This document shows, piece by piece, positions 36,136 through 44,066 of a stretch of 44,066 nucleotides of DNA (the first letter of the stretch is position 1; each line of letters starts with the position of its first letter). The position numbers and the translations under genes are program-made. The notes beneath the pieces are model-generated. The model had not been told where the DNA came from, made no database searches, and saw nothing but the letters and a program-made list of their open reading frames with translations. The stretch is from a virus: the IMG/VR virus record IMGVR_UViG_3300049157_000082, positions 1-44,066 of that record. One strand, written 5' to 3'.

Positions 36136-36774
36136 ATGTATCGTTACCTCATTTTGGTGCTGGCTTCGGTTTTCTTTTCACATCTTGCGAACGCTCAAAC
36201 CGGCCCCTACGGCGAGGTGCGTGGCGGCGTTGCGTTTCTTGACGATGCCGACCTGGATGACGGCAGTGGCATCGATATTGTCTCGACTTTCGATGCCGGC
36301 TATTTGATCGCGGGGGCCGGCGGCTATGCCCATGGCAGCGGGTTCCGGGGCGAACTGGAGTTGGCCTATCGCGAGAACGGGAACGACGAGCTTGAATTTC
36401 GGTTGCCCGGCCCGGACGTGACATTCGATGCCGAGGGTGATACGTCGGCTTTCACAGCCATGGCTAACGGCTATTATGATATCGATATCGGCGTGCCAGC
36501 ACTTCGACCTTATGTCGGCTTCGGGGTTGGATTGGCGGTGGTCGATACCGAGCTGTCCGTACAAGGGATCAAACTCGTTGACGACAGCGACACGGTGTTT
36601 GCCTACCAAGCCCTGGCCGGAGCCGCCTTTCACATCACGCCCAATATCGCGACGACGGTTGGCTACGCCTACCTCGCGACCACAGACCCCAAGTTCAAGG
36701 TCGAGGGCGGCGGTTCGGTCGATGCCGAATACGCCAGTCACAACGTCATGGTCGGACTTCGGTATACTTTTTGA
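36136..36774 (+). CDS. Outer-membrane beta-barrel protein (Lom/OmpA-like)
   Basis: The 212-residue protein has a signal peptide (MYRYLILVLASVFFSHLANA), then TGPYGEVRGGVAFLDDADLD, RPYVGFGVGLAVVD, TTVGYAYLATTDPKF and the terminal GLRYTF with a C-terminal Phe, all typical of eight-strand barrels. GGAGG lies 4-8 bases before the ATG. It is AT-richer and opposite in strand to its neighbours. Like lambda Lom, it should be made by the lysogen and change the cell surface. Confidence 0.85.
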   Translation: MYRYLILVLASVFFSHLANAQTGPYGEVRGGVAFLDDADLDDGSGIDIVSTFDAGYLIAGAGGYAHGSGFRGELELAYRENGNDELEFRLPGPDVTFDAEGDTSAFTAMANGYYDIDIGVPALRPYVGFGVGLAVVDTELSVQGIKLVDDSDTVFAYQALAGAAFHITPNIATTVGYAYLATTDPKFKVEGGGSVDAEYASHNVMVGLRYTF

Positions 36775-36862
36775 TCCCGGCATGATGCCTACGGCGTTCG
36801 TGAGAGCGACCGCCGTAGGCGCTTGGGATGTCCGTTTCGGTGGTGATCCGGTCGAGGTGAGA

Positions 36863-37465
36863 ATGACGAAGATCTTCGGAATCGGGCTTTCGAAGACAGG
36901 CACGACGAGCCTGTGTCACGCTTTGCGGATCCTCGGCTATTCGACCGTCGATTTCCCGCGCACCATCGCGGCGATCCGCAAGCACGACGCGGCGACGGAC
37001 ACATCGGTATCTGTCCAGTTCGAGCGTCTCGACCGTTTGTACCCAGGCAGCAAGTTCATCTACACGATCCGCGACCTGGAGGCCTGGCTGCGATCCTGCG
37101 AACGCTACTGGGAGCTCAACCTGCGGACCATCGAGCGGCAGGCGACCGTGATCGAGGTGTTCACCAAGCTCTACGGCTCGAACCTCTTCGAGCGCCGCCG
37201 CTTTGCGGAAGCCTACGTCCGGCACGAGCGCCGTGTGCTCGATTACTTCGCTGATCGTCCGCACGATCTCCAGATACTCGATATCTGTGGCAACCCCGAC
37301 TGGTCGGACCTCTGCGCGTTCCTCGATGACCCGCACCCGGAGGTAGGCTTCCCGCGGAGCAACACCTTCCGGCAGGCGGTCTGCAGGGCCCGGCGCCAGA
37401 GGATTTGGAAGGCGGTCAGGCCGGTGGTGCCCAAGTTCATCCGGCCCCTGGTCAAGCCGTCATAG
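36863..37465 (+). CDS. Sulfotransferase-like protein
   Basis: The 200-residue protein has FGIGLSKTGTTSLCHALRIL (residues 5-24), with the 5'-phosphosulfate-binding loop of PAPS-dependent sulfotransferases. FIYTIRDLEAWLRSCERYW is the second phosphate-binding segment (RD..W..S). It probably adds sulfate to a host polysaccharide or lipid. GAGGTGAG precedes the ATG. Its stop codon directly abuts the facing stop of the fibre gene. Confidence 0.87.
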   Translation: MTKIFGIGLSKTGTTSLCHALRILGYSTVDFPRTIAAIRKHDAATDTSVSVQFERLDRLYPGSKFIYTIRDLEAWLRSCERYWELNLRTIERQATVIEVFTKLYGSNLFERRRFAEAYVRHERRVLDYFADRPHDLQILDICGNPDWSDLCAFLDDPHPEVGFPRSNTFRQAVCRARRQRIWKAVRPVVPKFIRPLVKPS

Positions 37466-38419
37466 CGCCGCCCGCACCACCCAGCGCCAGTTGCCCGTCG
37501 TGATGTCTACGAACAGGTTGGGCGCGGCCGTGTTGCAGACGCGGAACCCGAAGTTCGGCGTCCGGATCGTGATGTTGGTGGCGTCCTGGAACAGCGACAG
37601 GCCGCGGTCCGAGGTGTCGTGGTTGTCGCTGCTCATGATGACTTCCTCGCCGACCAGGAAGTTGTGTTCCGCCGTGTTGTTGCGCAGCGCGACCTGGATC
37701 GAGCTCGCCTTGACGCCGAGCGAGTGGGCCAGCACGAGCTCGGCGTCCAGCGTCACCGTCTGCTCCGCGCTCTCGAAGGTGATGCGGTGGTCGACGGCAT
37801 GCCACGCTGTGCCGTCGCACACCAGCTTGAGCCGGTCGAATCGGCTCGGCAGGTTGACCACGTTGCGGGCGCCGCCGGGCGCGTTGATCAGCTCCGCGGC
37901 GTTGCCGTCGACGGTCAGCAGGTTGGTGTCGCCGCTGGTCTTGACCACCGTGATCTCGAAGCCGTCGCCGGCGGTCGCGGCGGCCGGCAGGTCGACCGCG
38001 AAACCGCCCGAGCCGGTGTTGGCCCGGACCGTCTTGCCGATGTCGGCCAGGGCGACCGTGTAGGCCGCGACCTTCGAGAGCGTGCCGCGGTAGGGGATCT
38101 CGATCCCGTCTTTTTGAAGGCCGCCGGTGAAATTCGCCAGCGCCGTCCAGGTGTTGGCCCGGTCGAGCAGCAGCGTCCCCTGCTCGTAGAGCCGCCATAC
38201 GGTGCCGACCAGGGACGCGACGTTGACCCAGGCTGTGTTCGCCAGGTTGCGGATCTTGAGGATGTTGGTGGTCGTGTCGAACCATGGCTGGAACTGGTAG
38301 GTCAGGCTCGGCGCCGTGGCGCCGGACGACGAGGAGGCCAGCGCCTGCAGGGCCGAGTTGATGTCGGCGCGGACCGTCGCCCCGCTGCCGTTGGCGACGA
38401 CGAAATCGTTCTGGCTCAT
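37460..38419 (-). CDS. Tail fibre / spike protein
   Basis: The 319-residue protein starts MSQNDFVVANGSGATVRADI, then LQALASSSSGATAP and QPWFDTTTNILKIRN, the usual opening of tail fibre proteins in alphaproteobacterial phages. The rest is beta-rich without a lyase motif. It should attach below the tail tip and bind the host. It is the last gene of the late operon. Confidence 0.85.
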   Translation of the reverse strand: MSQNDFVVANGSGATVRADINSALQALASSSSGATAPSLTYQFQPWFDTTTNILKIRNLANTAWVNVASLVGTVWRLYEQGTLLLDRANTWTALANFTGGLQKDGIEIPYRGTLSKVAAYTVALADIGKTVRANTGSGGFAVDLPAAATAGDGFEITVVKTSGDTNLLTVDGNAAELINAPGGARNVVNLPSRFDRLKLVCDGTAWHAVDHRITFESAEQTVTLDAELVLAHSLGVKASSIQVALRNNTAEHNFLVGEEVIMSSDNHDTSDRGLSLFQDATNITIRTPNFGFRVCNTAAPNLFVDITTGNWRWVVRAAL

Positions 38420-38754
38420 GTCGGCCGCCTTTTCCCACCCGGCATGCGGCCCTCGATGCTGGTGTCGTAGTGATCAAGCCAGTCGAGCGTCTCCTGTGGC
38501 AGCTCCACGGTCTCCGAGATCTTCGCGAAGCCGAGCGCTATGGCGCGAACGGCGTCCGGCTCCTCGAGCGCGTCCTGGCCGCCGGCCGGCGGCAGGGCGA
38601 CGAAGGTCGCGCCGTCCCAGCGGTAGCGGCCGGGCTCGAGATCGCAGCCGTCCGGCACCGCGACCTGGTAACCCCTTGTCTTCCAGGTCTTCGGGCCGGC
38701 TTCCGTGAAGCCCACGAGGACTTGGTTCTTGTCGAGTCGTGCGAGCGTCGGCAT
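38416..38754 (-). CDS. Fibre-associated hypothetical protein
   Basis: The 112-residue protein contains LVGFTEAGPKTWKTRGYQVA and CDLEPGRYRWDGATFVAL, resembling small proteins next to tail fibres in related phages. It may be a fibre assembly helper or connector. 4-bp overlap with the fibre gene. Confidence 0.62.
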   Translation of the reverse strand: MPTLARLDKNQVLVGFTEAGPKTWKTRGYQVAVPDGCDLEPGRYRWDGATFVALPPAGGQDALEEPDAVRAIALGFAKISETVELPQETLDWLDHYDTSIEGRMPGGKRRPT

Positions 38755-38755
38755 G

Positions 38756-41692
38756 TCAGGCCGCCTCCGATGCGGTGATCTCCAGGGTCGATATCTCGAT
38801 GTTGTAGGCCGGGTCGTCGACCGCGAGCCGGGCCTCGAAACGGAAGGCGCCGGCTTCGAACTCGGCGACGTCCAGGCGCTCCCACGGGCCCCAGACCGGC
38901 GAGCCGGCCGGGTCGTCGGCGGTCCGCGAGACGAACACCACGGCATCGCCGGTGATCCCCGCCTGGTTGCCGTCGACGTCCTCCCAGCTGTCCATGAGCG
39001 CCGTGCGGTCGTCCCACAGGTCGGTCTTGTTGAAGACCACCACGTCGATCATGGACTCGAGCCGCACGGTGTTGCCGGCGCGCAGGTCGAGCACGGCCGA
39101 GAAGCCGTAGGTGCCGCTGGTGAAGGTGCCGCCGAAGTCGTCCAGGTCCGGCACCAGGTCGAAGTCGGCGATCGCGTCGAACTGGCCGACGCCGTCGAGC
39201 TTGAGCTTGCCGGCGACCCCGACCGTGTTGCCGTGGCTGCCGGCGAAGGCCGGCTGCTCGACCAGCTGGCCGACCTGGGCGACCGCGAGGATCGAGGCGC
39301 CGGCCGTGGTCACGGTCGCGAATCCCAGGCTCGGCGTGCCCGAGCCGTCGATCGCCTTCATCAGGTAGCTGCCGGCCTTCAGGGGCAACACGGCGATCGT
39401 CTCGTTGCCCTGGAAGGGATCGCCGATCGACACCGACTGCTCCCACTGGGCCCCGGTCGCCAGCGGCGTGTGGCGGAACACGATCTTGCCGCCGACCCGC
39501 ACGTCCAGGTCCGGGTGCAGATCCCAGCGGATCAGGGCGAGCTGGGACACCGCGCTGATCGTCACCCCGGTCGGGGTCGCCGGCGGCGCCGGCAGGCCGA
39601 AGATCTCGAAGCCGGGGGTCTGGGCGTAGGCGCTCGCCACCTCGAGGCTGTTGATCATGCGCACCCGGAAGTCGTAGATGCCCGGGTCCAGGTCGAGCAC
39701 GTCGACCGCCAGCTGGTCCGCGGTGACCCGGCCGCCGGGCAGCCAGTCGGACGCGGCCGCGAGCTTGAAGTCGAGCTCGTAGCGCTTGGCGAAGGCGTCG
39801 GCCGCGGCCGCCCAGCTGACCGCCGCCTTGACCTTCACGCCGCCGCCGTCGCGGCCCTGATAGAGCTGCTCGACCACGATCGGCGCGCCCGGCGGGTCCG
39901 GGTCGAGCGCGCTGGGCACGCTCGAGTCCGGCGCCAGGTCCCGGGCCGTCTCCTCGCCGCTGTTCCAGTCGTAGACCGCCGCCGCGGTCTCGCGCAGCAC
40001 CGCGTCGATCACCAGGGCCGGGCCCCCGCCGGCGCCGTCCTGCTCCGCGAAGCTCCAGTTCTCGACCTCGAACAGCTTGCCGCTCCAGCCGTACTTGGCG
40101 TTGTCGATCGGCACCGTGTCGCCGGCGACCAGCTGCAGGGCGGTCAGCTTGAAGCGGGCCTGGAAGGTGATCTGCTGCCGGTTGGTCTCCAGCTCGATCT
40201 TGGCGATGCGCTGCGCGGTCGAGGGCGACTGGGTGAAGGGCAGCTCGATGTCGCCCCAGCGGCGCTCGCCGTTGTCCTGTGCCTGGTAGAGCGCGTTGGT
40301 GACCACCGGGAAGTCGTCTTCGGTCCAGTCGGCGTCGGGGCCCACATATGTGCCCTTAACCGCGTTGAACAGGTCGCGCCGCTTGTGGCGCCACTGGATG
40401 GTGATCGGCCCGGCGAGGTCCGACTCGTCGAGCGTCGGCGCCGTCGGCGCCCGCCACGCGCCGGCGAAGATGCGCCACTGGCCGCCCGAGTTGACCACCC
40501 GGCCGGCCATGGATCCGACGAAGCCGCGCAGCACGCCTTCCCGCTCGGTCGCCGTGTCGTATTCGCCGTCGCAGGTATAGCGCAGCTCCGAGACCGCTGT
40601 GAGGGTATGGTCGCCGGTCCCGGCGTCGGTCAAGGCGATCGCCGCGCCGGCCCGGGCGTCGGCCAGATCGACGGCCAGTTGCCAGCGCGACAGGCCGTCG
40701 CGGATCACGTAGTAGTCGGTGGCGGCGAGCAGCGGCGCCGGCGGGGTGCCGCTCGAGCTGATCCGCGCGACCATGCCGCGGTAGAGGCGGAAGCGGCTGT
40801 CGGGATCCGCGCCCGTGAGGCTGTCGCCGGCGACGTCCGCGGTCACCTGGACCGAGCGGCTCGCGACCGCCACCTGCTCGTCGCAGACGTTGGCCGCCGC
40901 GATCACCTCGGCGTCGTCGATCTCGCCGGCCGCCGCGCCGAAGCCGTACTTGGCGTCGAGCAGGAAGTCGCGGATCACCAGCGCCGGGTTGTTGCTCCAC
41001 AGGGTCGCGCCGATCCTCGGGTCGAACAGCTTCCTGCCGCGGATCACCTCGGTCGGATTCGGGATGCCGTTGGGATAGACCGTCTGGTTCCAGCCGAAGC
41101 GGTAGTAGACGTAGGCGTGCTCCCGGGCCCGGTGCTCCGCGGTCCAGAGCGTTCCCGGGAAGTCCGGATCCAGCTCCGCCTGGATCGCCAGCATCCGCGG
41201 GTCCGCGACCTGGTCGGGCCCGCCGAGCAGCTTGCGGCAGGCGAAGGTCTGGCGCTCGTCGAACGGCAGCGGGTGGAAGCTGCTCCCGGACAGGAATTCC
41301 GAATAGCGGCCGCCGGCGGCGATCAGGAAGTCGTCGGCGCCGCCGAAGGGGGCGAGCGGCACCGCCTCGTCGTTGAGGAAGGTCTTGACGAAGCCGTCGA
41401 TCTCGTGCCCGGCGAAGTCGACCGCCATGTGCAGGTAGTGGTTCCGGATCACGCCGACCGACTCGCCCTCGCCGGGCTCCGGCTGCGGGCTGAAGGTGGT
41501 GTGCATGAAGAACACCACGCCGCCCATCAGTCGCTCGCCGTAGACGACATGGCGCGGCGAGGCCGCCTGGTTGATCGTGCGGGTCAGGCCGGGCGATTCG
41601 ATCCGCTTCGGCTTCTTCGCCAGCGCGCTGATCGCGCGGGTGATGATGAAGCTCACGACGAGCTGCGCGACGAAGGGGATGGCGGCCGGCAT
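38756..41692 (-). CDS. Tail tip attachment protein, gpJ-like
   Basis: The 978-residue protein has a hydrophobic start (PFVAQLVVSFIITRAISALA), then RTINQAASPRHVVYGERLMG, a phage-tail_3 domain in the middle (TITIQWRHKRRDLFNAVKGT-like segments), then fibronectin-type regions (PPGAPIVVEQLYQGRDGGGV, PATPTGVTISAVSQLALIRW). This is the host-specificity / central fibre protein at the tail tip. The C-terminal 250 residues are beta-rich and probably variable. Confidence 0.9.
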   Translation of the reverse strand: MPAAIPFVAQLVVSFIITRAISALAKKPKRIESPGLTRTINQAASPRHVVYGERLMGGVVFFMHTTFSPQPEPGEGESVGVIRNHYLHMAVDFAGHEIDGFVKTFLNDEAVPLAPFGGADDFLIAAGGRYSEFLSGSSFHPLPFDERQTFACRKLLGGPDQVADPRMLAIQAELDPDFPGTLWTAEHRAREHAYVYYRFGWNQTVYPNGIPNPTEVIRGRKLFDPRIGATLWSNNPALVIRDFLLDAKYGFGAAAGEIDDAEVIAAANVCDEQVAVASRSVQVTADVAGDSLTGADPDSRFRLYRGMVARISSSGTPPAPLLAATDYYVIRDGLSRWQLAVDLADARAGAAIALTDAGTGDHTLTAVSELRYTCDGEYDTATEREGVLRGFVGSMAGRVVNSGGQWRIFAGAWRAPTAPTLDESDLAGPITIQWRHKRRDLFNAVKGTYVGPDADWTEDDFPVVTNALYQAQDNGERRWGDIELPFTQSPSTAQRIAKIELETNRQQITFQARFKLTALQLVAGDTVPIDNAKYGWSGKLFEVENWSFAEQDGAGGGPALVIDAVLRETAAAVYDWNSGEETARDLAPDSSVPSALDPDPPGAPIVVEQLYQGRDGGGVKVKAAVSWAAAADAFAKRYELDFKLAAASDWLPGGRVTADQLAVDVLDLDPGIYDFRVRMINSLEVASAYAQTPGFEIFGLPAPPATPTGVTISAVSQLALIRWDLHPDLDVRVGGKIVFRHTPLATGAQWEQSVSIGDPFQGNETIAVLPLKAGSYLMKAIDGSGTPSLGFATVTTAGASILAVAQVGQLVEQPAFAGSHGNTVGVAGKLKLDGVGQFDAIADFDLVPDLDDFGGTFTSGTYGFSAVLDLRAGNTVRLESMIDVVVFNKTDLWDDRTALMDSWEDVDGNQAGITGDAVVFVSRTADDPAGSPVWGPWERLDVAEFEAGAFRFEARLAVDDPAYNIEISTLEITASEAA

Positions 41693-42136
41693 TCAGACCT
41701 TCCAGGCCCGGGTGGCGCGCGCGAGCTCCACGAAGCTCAGTCCGAGGTTGCCGGGCGCGGCGGCCAGCGACCCGATGCAGATGCCGAGCAGCTCGGGCCA
41801 GGCCGGCAGAATCGGGATCGCCGGCCGCAGCACCACCAGGTCGCCCCGTCCGGCGGCCTTGGGATCGATTTCCGGCCAGCCGTTGCGCTTGGCCATGCCG
41901 GCCGCCAGGCTTTCCAGGGACCCGCCCCGCGCCTTGATCAGGCGCCGCGCGCCCTTGACGTCGCGGTAGCGGCCGCGCAGTTTCGCCGCGGTGTCGCGGC
42001 CGGTCATCGCGGCGATGACGTCGGCGGCGAACAGGCAGCAGTCGTGCCGGCCCCAGTCCAGCGGCCGGTGGCGCGCGGCCTCGATAGCCTGGTTCATCAG
42101 GCGGGGCCAGTCCTCCCGCCGACGCGCCGGCCGCAC
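41693..42136 (-). CDS. NlpC/P60-like tail protein (DUF6950)
   Basis: The 147-residue protein starts at a GTG coupled to the previous stop as TAGTG (first residues RPARRREDWPRL); an ATG at 42097 is a shorter option. WGRHDCCLFAADVIAAMTG bears the catalytic Cys, and GRGDLVVL and GICIG follow. This is the DUF6950/NlpC-like family of siphophage tails, thought to cut peptidoglycan during DNA entry. A His is not obvious at the usual place. Confidence 0.82.
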   Translation of the reverse strand: MRPARRREDWPRLMNQAIEAARHRPLDWGRHDCCLFAADVIAAMTGRDTAAKLRGRYRDVKGARRLIKARGGSLESLAAGMAKRNGWPEIDPKAAGRGDLVVLRPAIPILPAWPELLGICIGSLAAAPGNLGLSFVELARATRAWKV

Positions 42137-42756
42137 TAGCTGCGGCCTTCGCTCAGAGTCGGCGGCGGACCGACCGGGCCGAACAGCCTGAAGCCGCCGC
42201 CGACGCCCCAGAAGACCTCCTTGTTCTCGAGCCCGGCGACGTACTGGAAGGCCTCGTCGTCGGGATAGTCGATCTTCTGGTCCTCGGCCGTGATCCGGCG
42301 CTCCGAGCCGCTCAGCAGGTCGACGAGCTTGCTCTCGACCGTGAGGTCCAGCGTCGCCGTGGCGCCCTGGTCGGTCGTCACCATGTTGTCCATCCGGTCC
42401 GAGGTCAGCAGCAGCGGATCCGGGATGATCGCGCCGGCGTCGTCGAAGAAGGCGAGCCAGGTCCGCGCCGGCCGGTTCTGGTACTGCGCCTGGGCGGCCA
42501 GGGCGACGGTCGCCGCGTCGATCCCGCTCAGTCCCAGGGTCCGCCCGACCGCGCGGATTTCCGTGGTCTCGCCGATCGGCCCGCCGCGCCCGAGCCGCCC
42601 GGCCCCGGTGAAGGTTTCGCCCATCCACACCAGATCGCCGACGCCCGACCAGAAGCGCGCCGTCGCCGTGTCGAACTCGAGCTCGACCAGGAGCGCCACC
42701 TTGACCAGGCGCTTGCCGATTTCCGCCAGCACCGGCGCCGTGAGGCCGGATCTCAT
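42136..42756 (-). CDS. Distal tail protein (DUF2163-like)
   Basis: The 206-residue protein starts LTAPVLAEIGKRLVKVALLV and has FDTATARFWSGVGDLVWMGE, TWLAFFDDAGAIIPDPLLL and TVESKLVDLLSGSERRITAE, the pattern of distal minor tail proteins next to NlpC and gpJ genes. Coupled at both ends. Exact role unknown. Confidence 0.78.
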   Translation of the reverse strand: MRSGLTAPVLAEIGKRLVKVALLVELEFDTATARFWSGVGDLVWMGETFTGAGRLGRGGPIGETTEIRAVGRTLGLSGIDAATVALAAQAQYQNRPARTWLAFFDDAGAIIPDPLLLTSDRMDNMVTTDQGATATLDLTVESKLVDLLSGSERRITAEDQKIDYPDDEAFQYVAGLENKEVFWGVGGGFRLFGPVGPPPTLSEGRS

Positions 42757-43367
42757 ATCGCCTCGCGGGCGCTGATCGCGACGTCGTAGAAGCCGCCCGG
42801 GCGTTGCTGCCAGGGCGGGCTGTCGTCGGCGAGGCGGAACACGCCCTTGCAGTCGCTGGTGACCACGGCGGCGCCGTCGGCCGGGCTTTCCCGCAGACGG
42901 GGCCAGATGTCGATCGAGGCCAGCCCGCCGGCGTCGGCGTCGGCGTCGACCAGGACCTTGTGGAGCCGCTGGGTGGCCCCGCTGCCGACCTGGAGATAGT
43001 CGCCGGCCAAGAGCACGCCGGGCGCGGACGCGGTCCAGCCCCTGGTGGCGAGCTCGTTGCCGGTCTGGGCGGCGCCGTCGACCACCGGCGCGCCCGCGGG
43101 TGTGCCCCTCGGCACCCGCGCGCCCGTGTCGCCAAGCAGGAAGCTGCCGAAGCGGCCCTGCAGCGAGGCCAGGGCGGTGATGATCGGTTCCGCAGCACGG
43201 CCCTGCATGGAGGGATAGGCCGCCTCGAGGCGCCAGAGCTGGCCCTGGTGCTGGAACACCTGCTCCTGGCCGGTCCAGGGCGAGGTGGCCACGCCGACGA
43301 TGTTCTCGGGGATCACCTGGAGCGATTGAAAGCTCTCGTCCGGCAGGGTGATGGGGTAGACGATCAT
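42753..43367 (-). CDS. Distal tail structural protein
   Basis: The 204-residue protein has IVYPITLPDESFQSLQVIPE, EQVFQHQGQLWRLEAAYPSM and ALASLQGRFGSFLLGDTGAR. This is the minor tail family that follows the tape measure in alphaproteobacterial siphophages. It overlaps the tape-measure stop by 4 bp (ATGA). Confidence 0.8.
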   Translation of the reverse strand: MIVYPITLPDESFQSLQVIPENIVGVATSPWTGQEQVFQHQGQLWRLEAAYPSMQGRAAEPIITALASLQGRFGSFLLGDTGARVPRGTPAGAPVVDGAAQTGNELATRGWTASAPGVLLAGDYLQVGSGATQRLHKVLVDADADAGGLASIDIWPRLRESPADGAAVVTSDCKGVFRLADDSPPWQQRPGGFYDVAISAREAI

Positions 43368-44066
43368 CCGCGCAGGCTCTTGGTGAAGCGGCCGCCGCGC
43401 CGGGCCCGGTCGTCGACCGCCGCGACCGCCCGGTTCTCGATCGAGCCGTTGACCTGGGCCACGAGCCGCTCGAGCCGCGCGACCGCCTCGACCGACGCGC
43501 CGCGCATGTCCACCTGGAACACGTTGGACGGACCGACTGCGATCGGTTCGATGCGGCCTATACCAGGCGGCACGAAGATCTCCGGGCCGCCCTCGCCGAC
43601 CAGGGTTGGCTGGCCGCCGAACACCGGCCCGCCGAACTGTCGCGCCGGTATCGTCTGCGCCGCCCGGAAGCTGCCCGGCGCCGGTCCGGAGCCGCCCTCG
43701 AACTGGCCGCCGCCGCCGAACAGGCTGAGCACGCCGCTCGCGATCTGGCGCAGCAGGCTGCCGCCGGTGCCGTTTTCGCCGCCGGCTGCCGCGTTGACCT
43801 CGATCTGCTTGCGCAGGATCGCGCCGAGCGCGTTCAGCGCCACGTTGGCCAGGTCCTTCCAGCTGCGGATCTGGCCCTGCAGCGCGTCGGCCGCCAGCTC
43901 GCCGACCGCCTTGGTCAGCTGGTCGGTGGTCTCGGTCGCCTCGGCCAGGTCGGCCTGGGCGAGCGCCACCGCGCGGCCATAGGTGTCCTGGAGGATCGCG
44001 CCCTTTTCGACCAGGTCGTTCAGCATGACCATGCGCGCGGCGAAGCGTTCCTGCGGCGTGCGGGTC
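43364..44066 (-). CDS. Tape measure protein, C-terminal part (joins 1..1329)
   Basis: Together with 1-1329 it forms the 634-residue tape measure; bases 43940-44066 repeat 1-127. This part has KDLANVALNALGAILRKQIE, a Gly-rich section (RQFGGPVFGGQPTLVGEGGP) and the end FTKSLRG, usual for lambda-type tape measures. Confidence 0.9.
   Translation of the reverse strand, partial: TRTPQERFAARMVMLNDLVEKGAILQDTYGRAVALAQADLAEATETTDQLTKAVGELAADALQGQIRSWKDLANVALNALGAILRKQIEVNAAAGGENGTGGSLLRQIASGVLSLFGGGGQFEGGSGPAPGSFRAAQTIPARQFGGPVFGGQPTLVGEGGPEIFVPPGIGRIEPIAVGPSNVFQVDMRGASVEAVARLERLVAQVNGSIENRAVAAVDDRARRGGRFTKSLRG
43940..44066. repeat. Terminal direct repeat, right copy
   Basis: Identical to 1-127; see the left copy. 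It supports a circular molecule of 43,939 bp. Confidence 0.95.

Noticed and set aside
41693-42136. NlpC/P60-like gene as the missing endolysin
   Set aside because: Its position between distal tail genes and its family (DUF6950) fit a tail-associated entry enzyme, not a free lysis enzyme.
38705-42139. 1144-codon open frame on the plus strand
   Set aside because: It is antisense to the gpJ-like gene. GC-rich codons give long open shadows; the product is low-complexity (Arg/Gly/Ala/Asp) with no domain. The same holds for the plus-strand frames at 10735-12807 and 15757-17460.

Overview
This window is a complete temperate siphophage (or excised prophage) genome assembled as a circle. Bases 1-127 are repeated exactly at 43940-44066, so the unique circle is 43,939 bp, and the tape-measure gene runs across the artificial ends. 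Strong GC richness, alphaproteobacterial-type phage families (DUF6950, gpJ-like tail tip, P27 small terminase, DUF2303, DUF6456-like) and an initiator tRNA with an alphaproteobacterial look suggest an alphaproteobacterial host, perhaps Rhodospirillales-like. The sequence alone does not fix the genus.

Late region (minus strand, about 18.4 kb down to 1, then 44.1 down to 37.5 kb): HNH nuclease, small and large terminase, HK97-type portal, ClpP-type prohead protease, a PP-loop ATPase of the PAPS-reductase family, and an HK97-fold capsid come first. Several head or decoration proteins follow, then a methyltransferase / DUF115 (MptE-like) pair, a protein with fourteen 24-residue repeats, and head-tail joining proteins. 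Next are tail terminator, tail tube, tail chaperones linked by a -1 frameshift site (GGGAAAC), tape measure, distal tail proteins, gpJ-like tail tip and tail fibre. Most neighbours overlap as ATGA or TGATG, so this is one long translationally coupled operon. A promoter with a perfect TTGACA lies at its head.

Early leftward region (minus strand, 26.8 to 18.6 kb): a Cro-like protein, DEDDh exonuclease, small HTH protein, initiator-type tRNA, DUF2303, DUF1643, a DnaA domain IV-like protein, an adenine methyltransferase, a DUF559-like nuclease, a replication protein with internal iterons, and a DUF6456-like candidate late regulator. This region also carries a near-perfect host-type parS site and many palindromic repeats that bound gene cassettes.

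Control and rightward region (26.8 to 34.1 kb, plus strand): two XRE regulators and two near-identical 19-bp operators. Each operator lies inside a TTGAC-type promoter, one firing left and one firing right. A chain of overlapping small genes follows (lipoprotein, ASCH-like, zinc-binding proteins), ending in an excisionase-like HTH gene and a tyrosine integrase. Downstream are a possible structured RNA and an attP carrying the 3' part of a tRNA-Thr(GGT) gene. Integration would therefore rebuild the host tRNA.

Accessory/lysis region (34.7 to 37.5 kb): superinfection-immunity-like membrane protein, Rz1-like lipoprotein, XhlA-like holin candidate, an exported protein, an outer-membrane beta-barrel and a sulfotransferase. 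The last two look like lysogenic-conversion genes. I could not find a classical endolysin.
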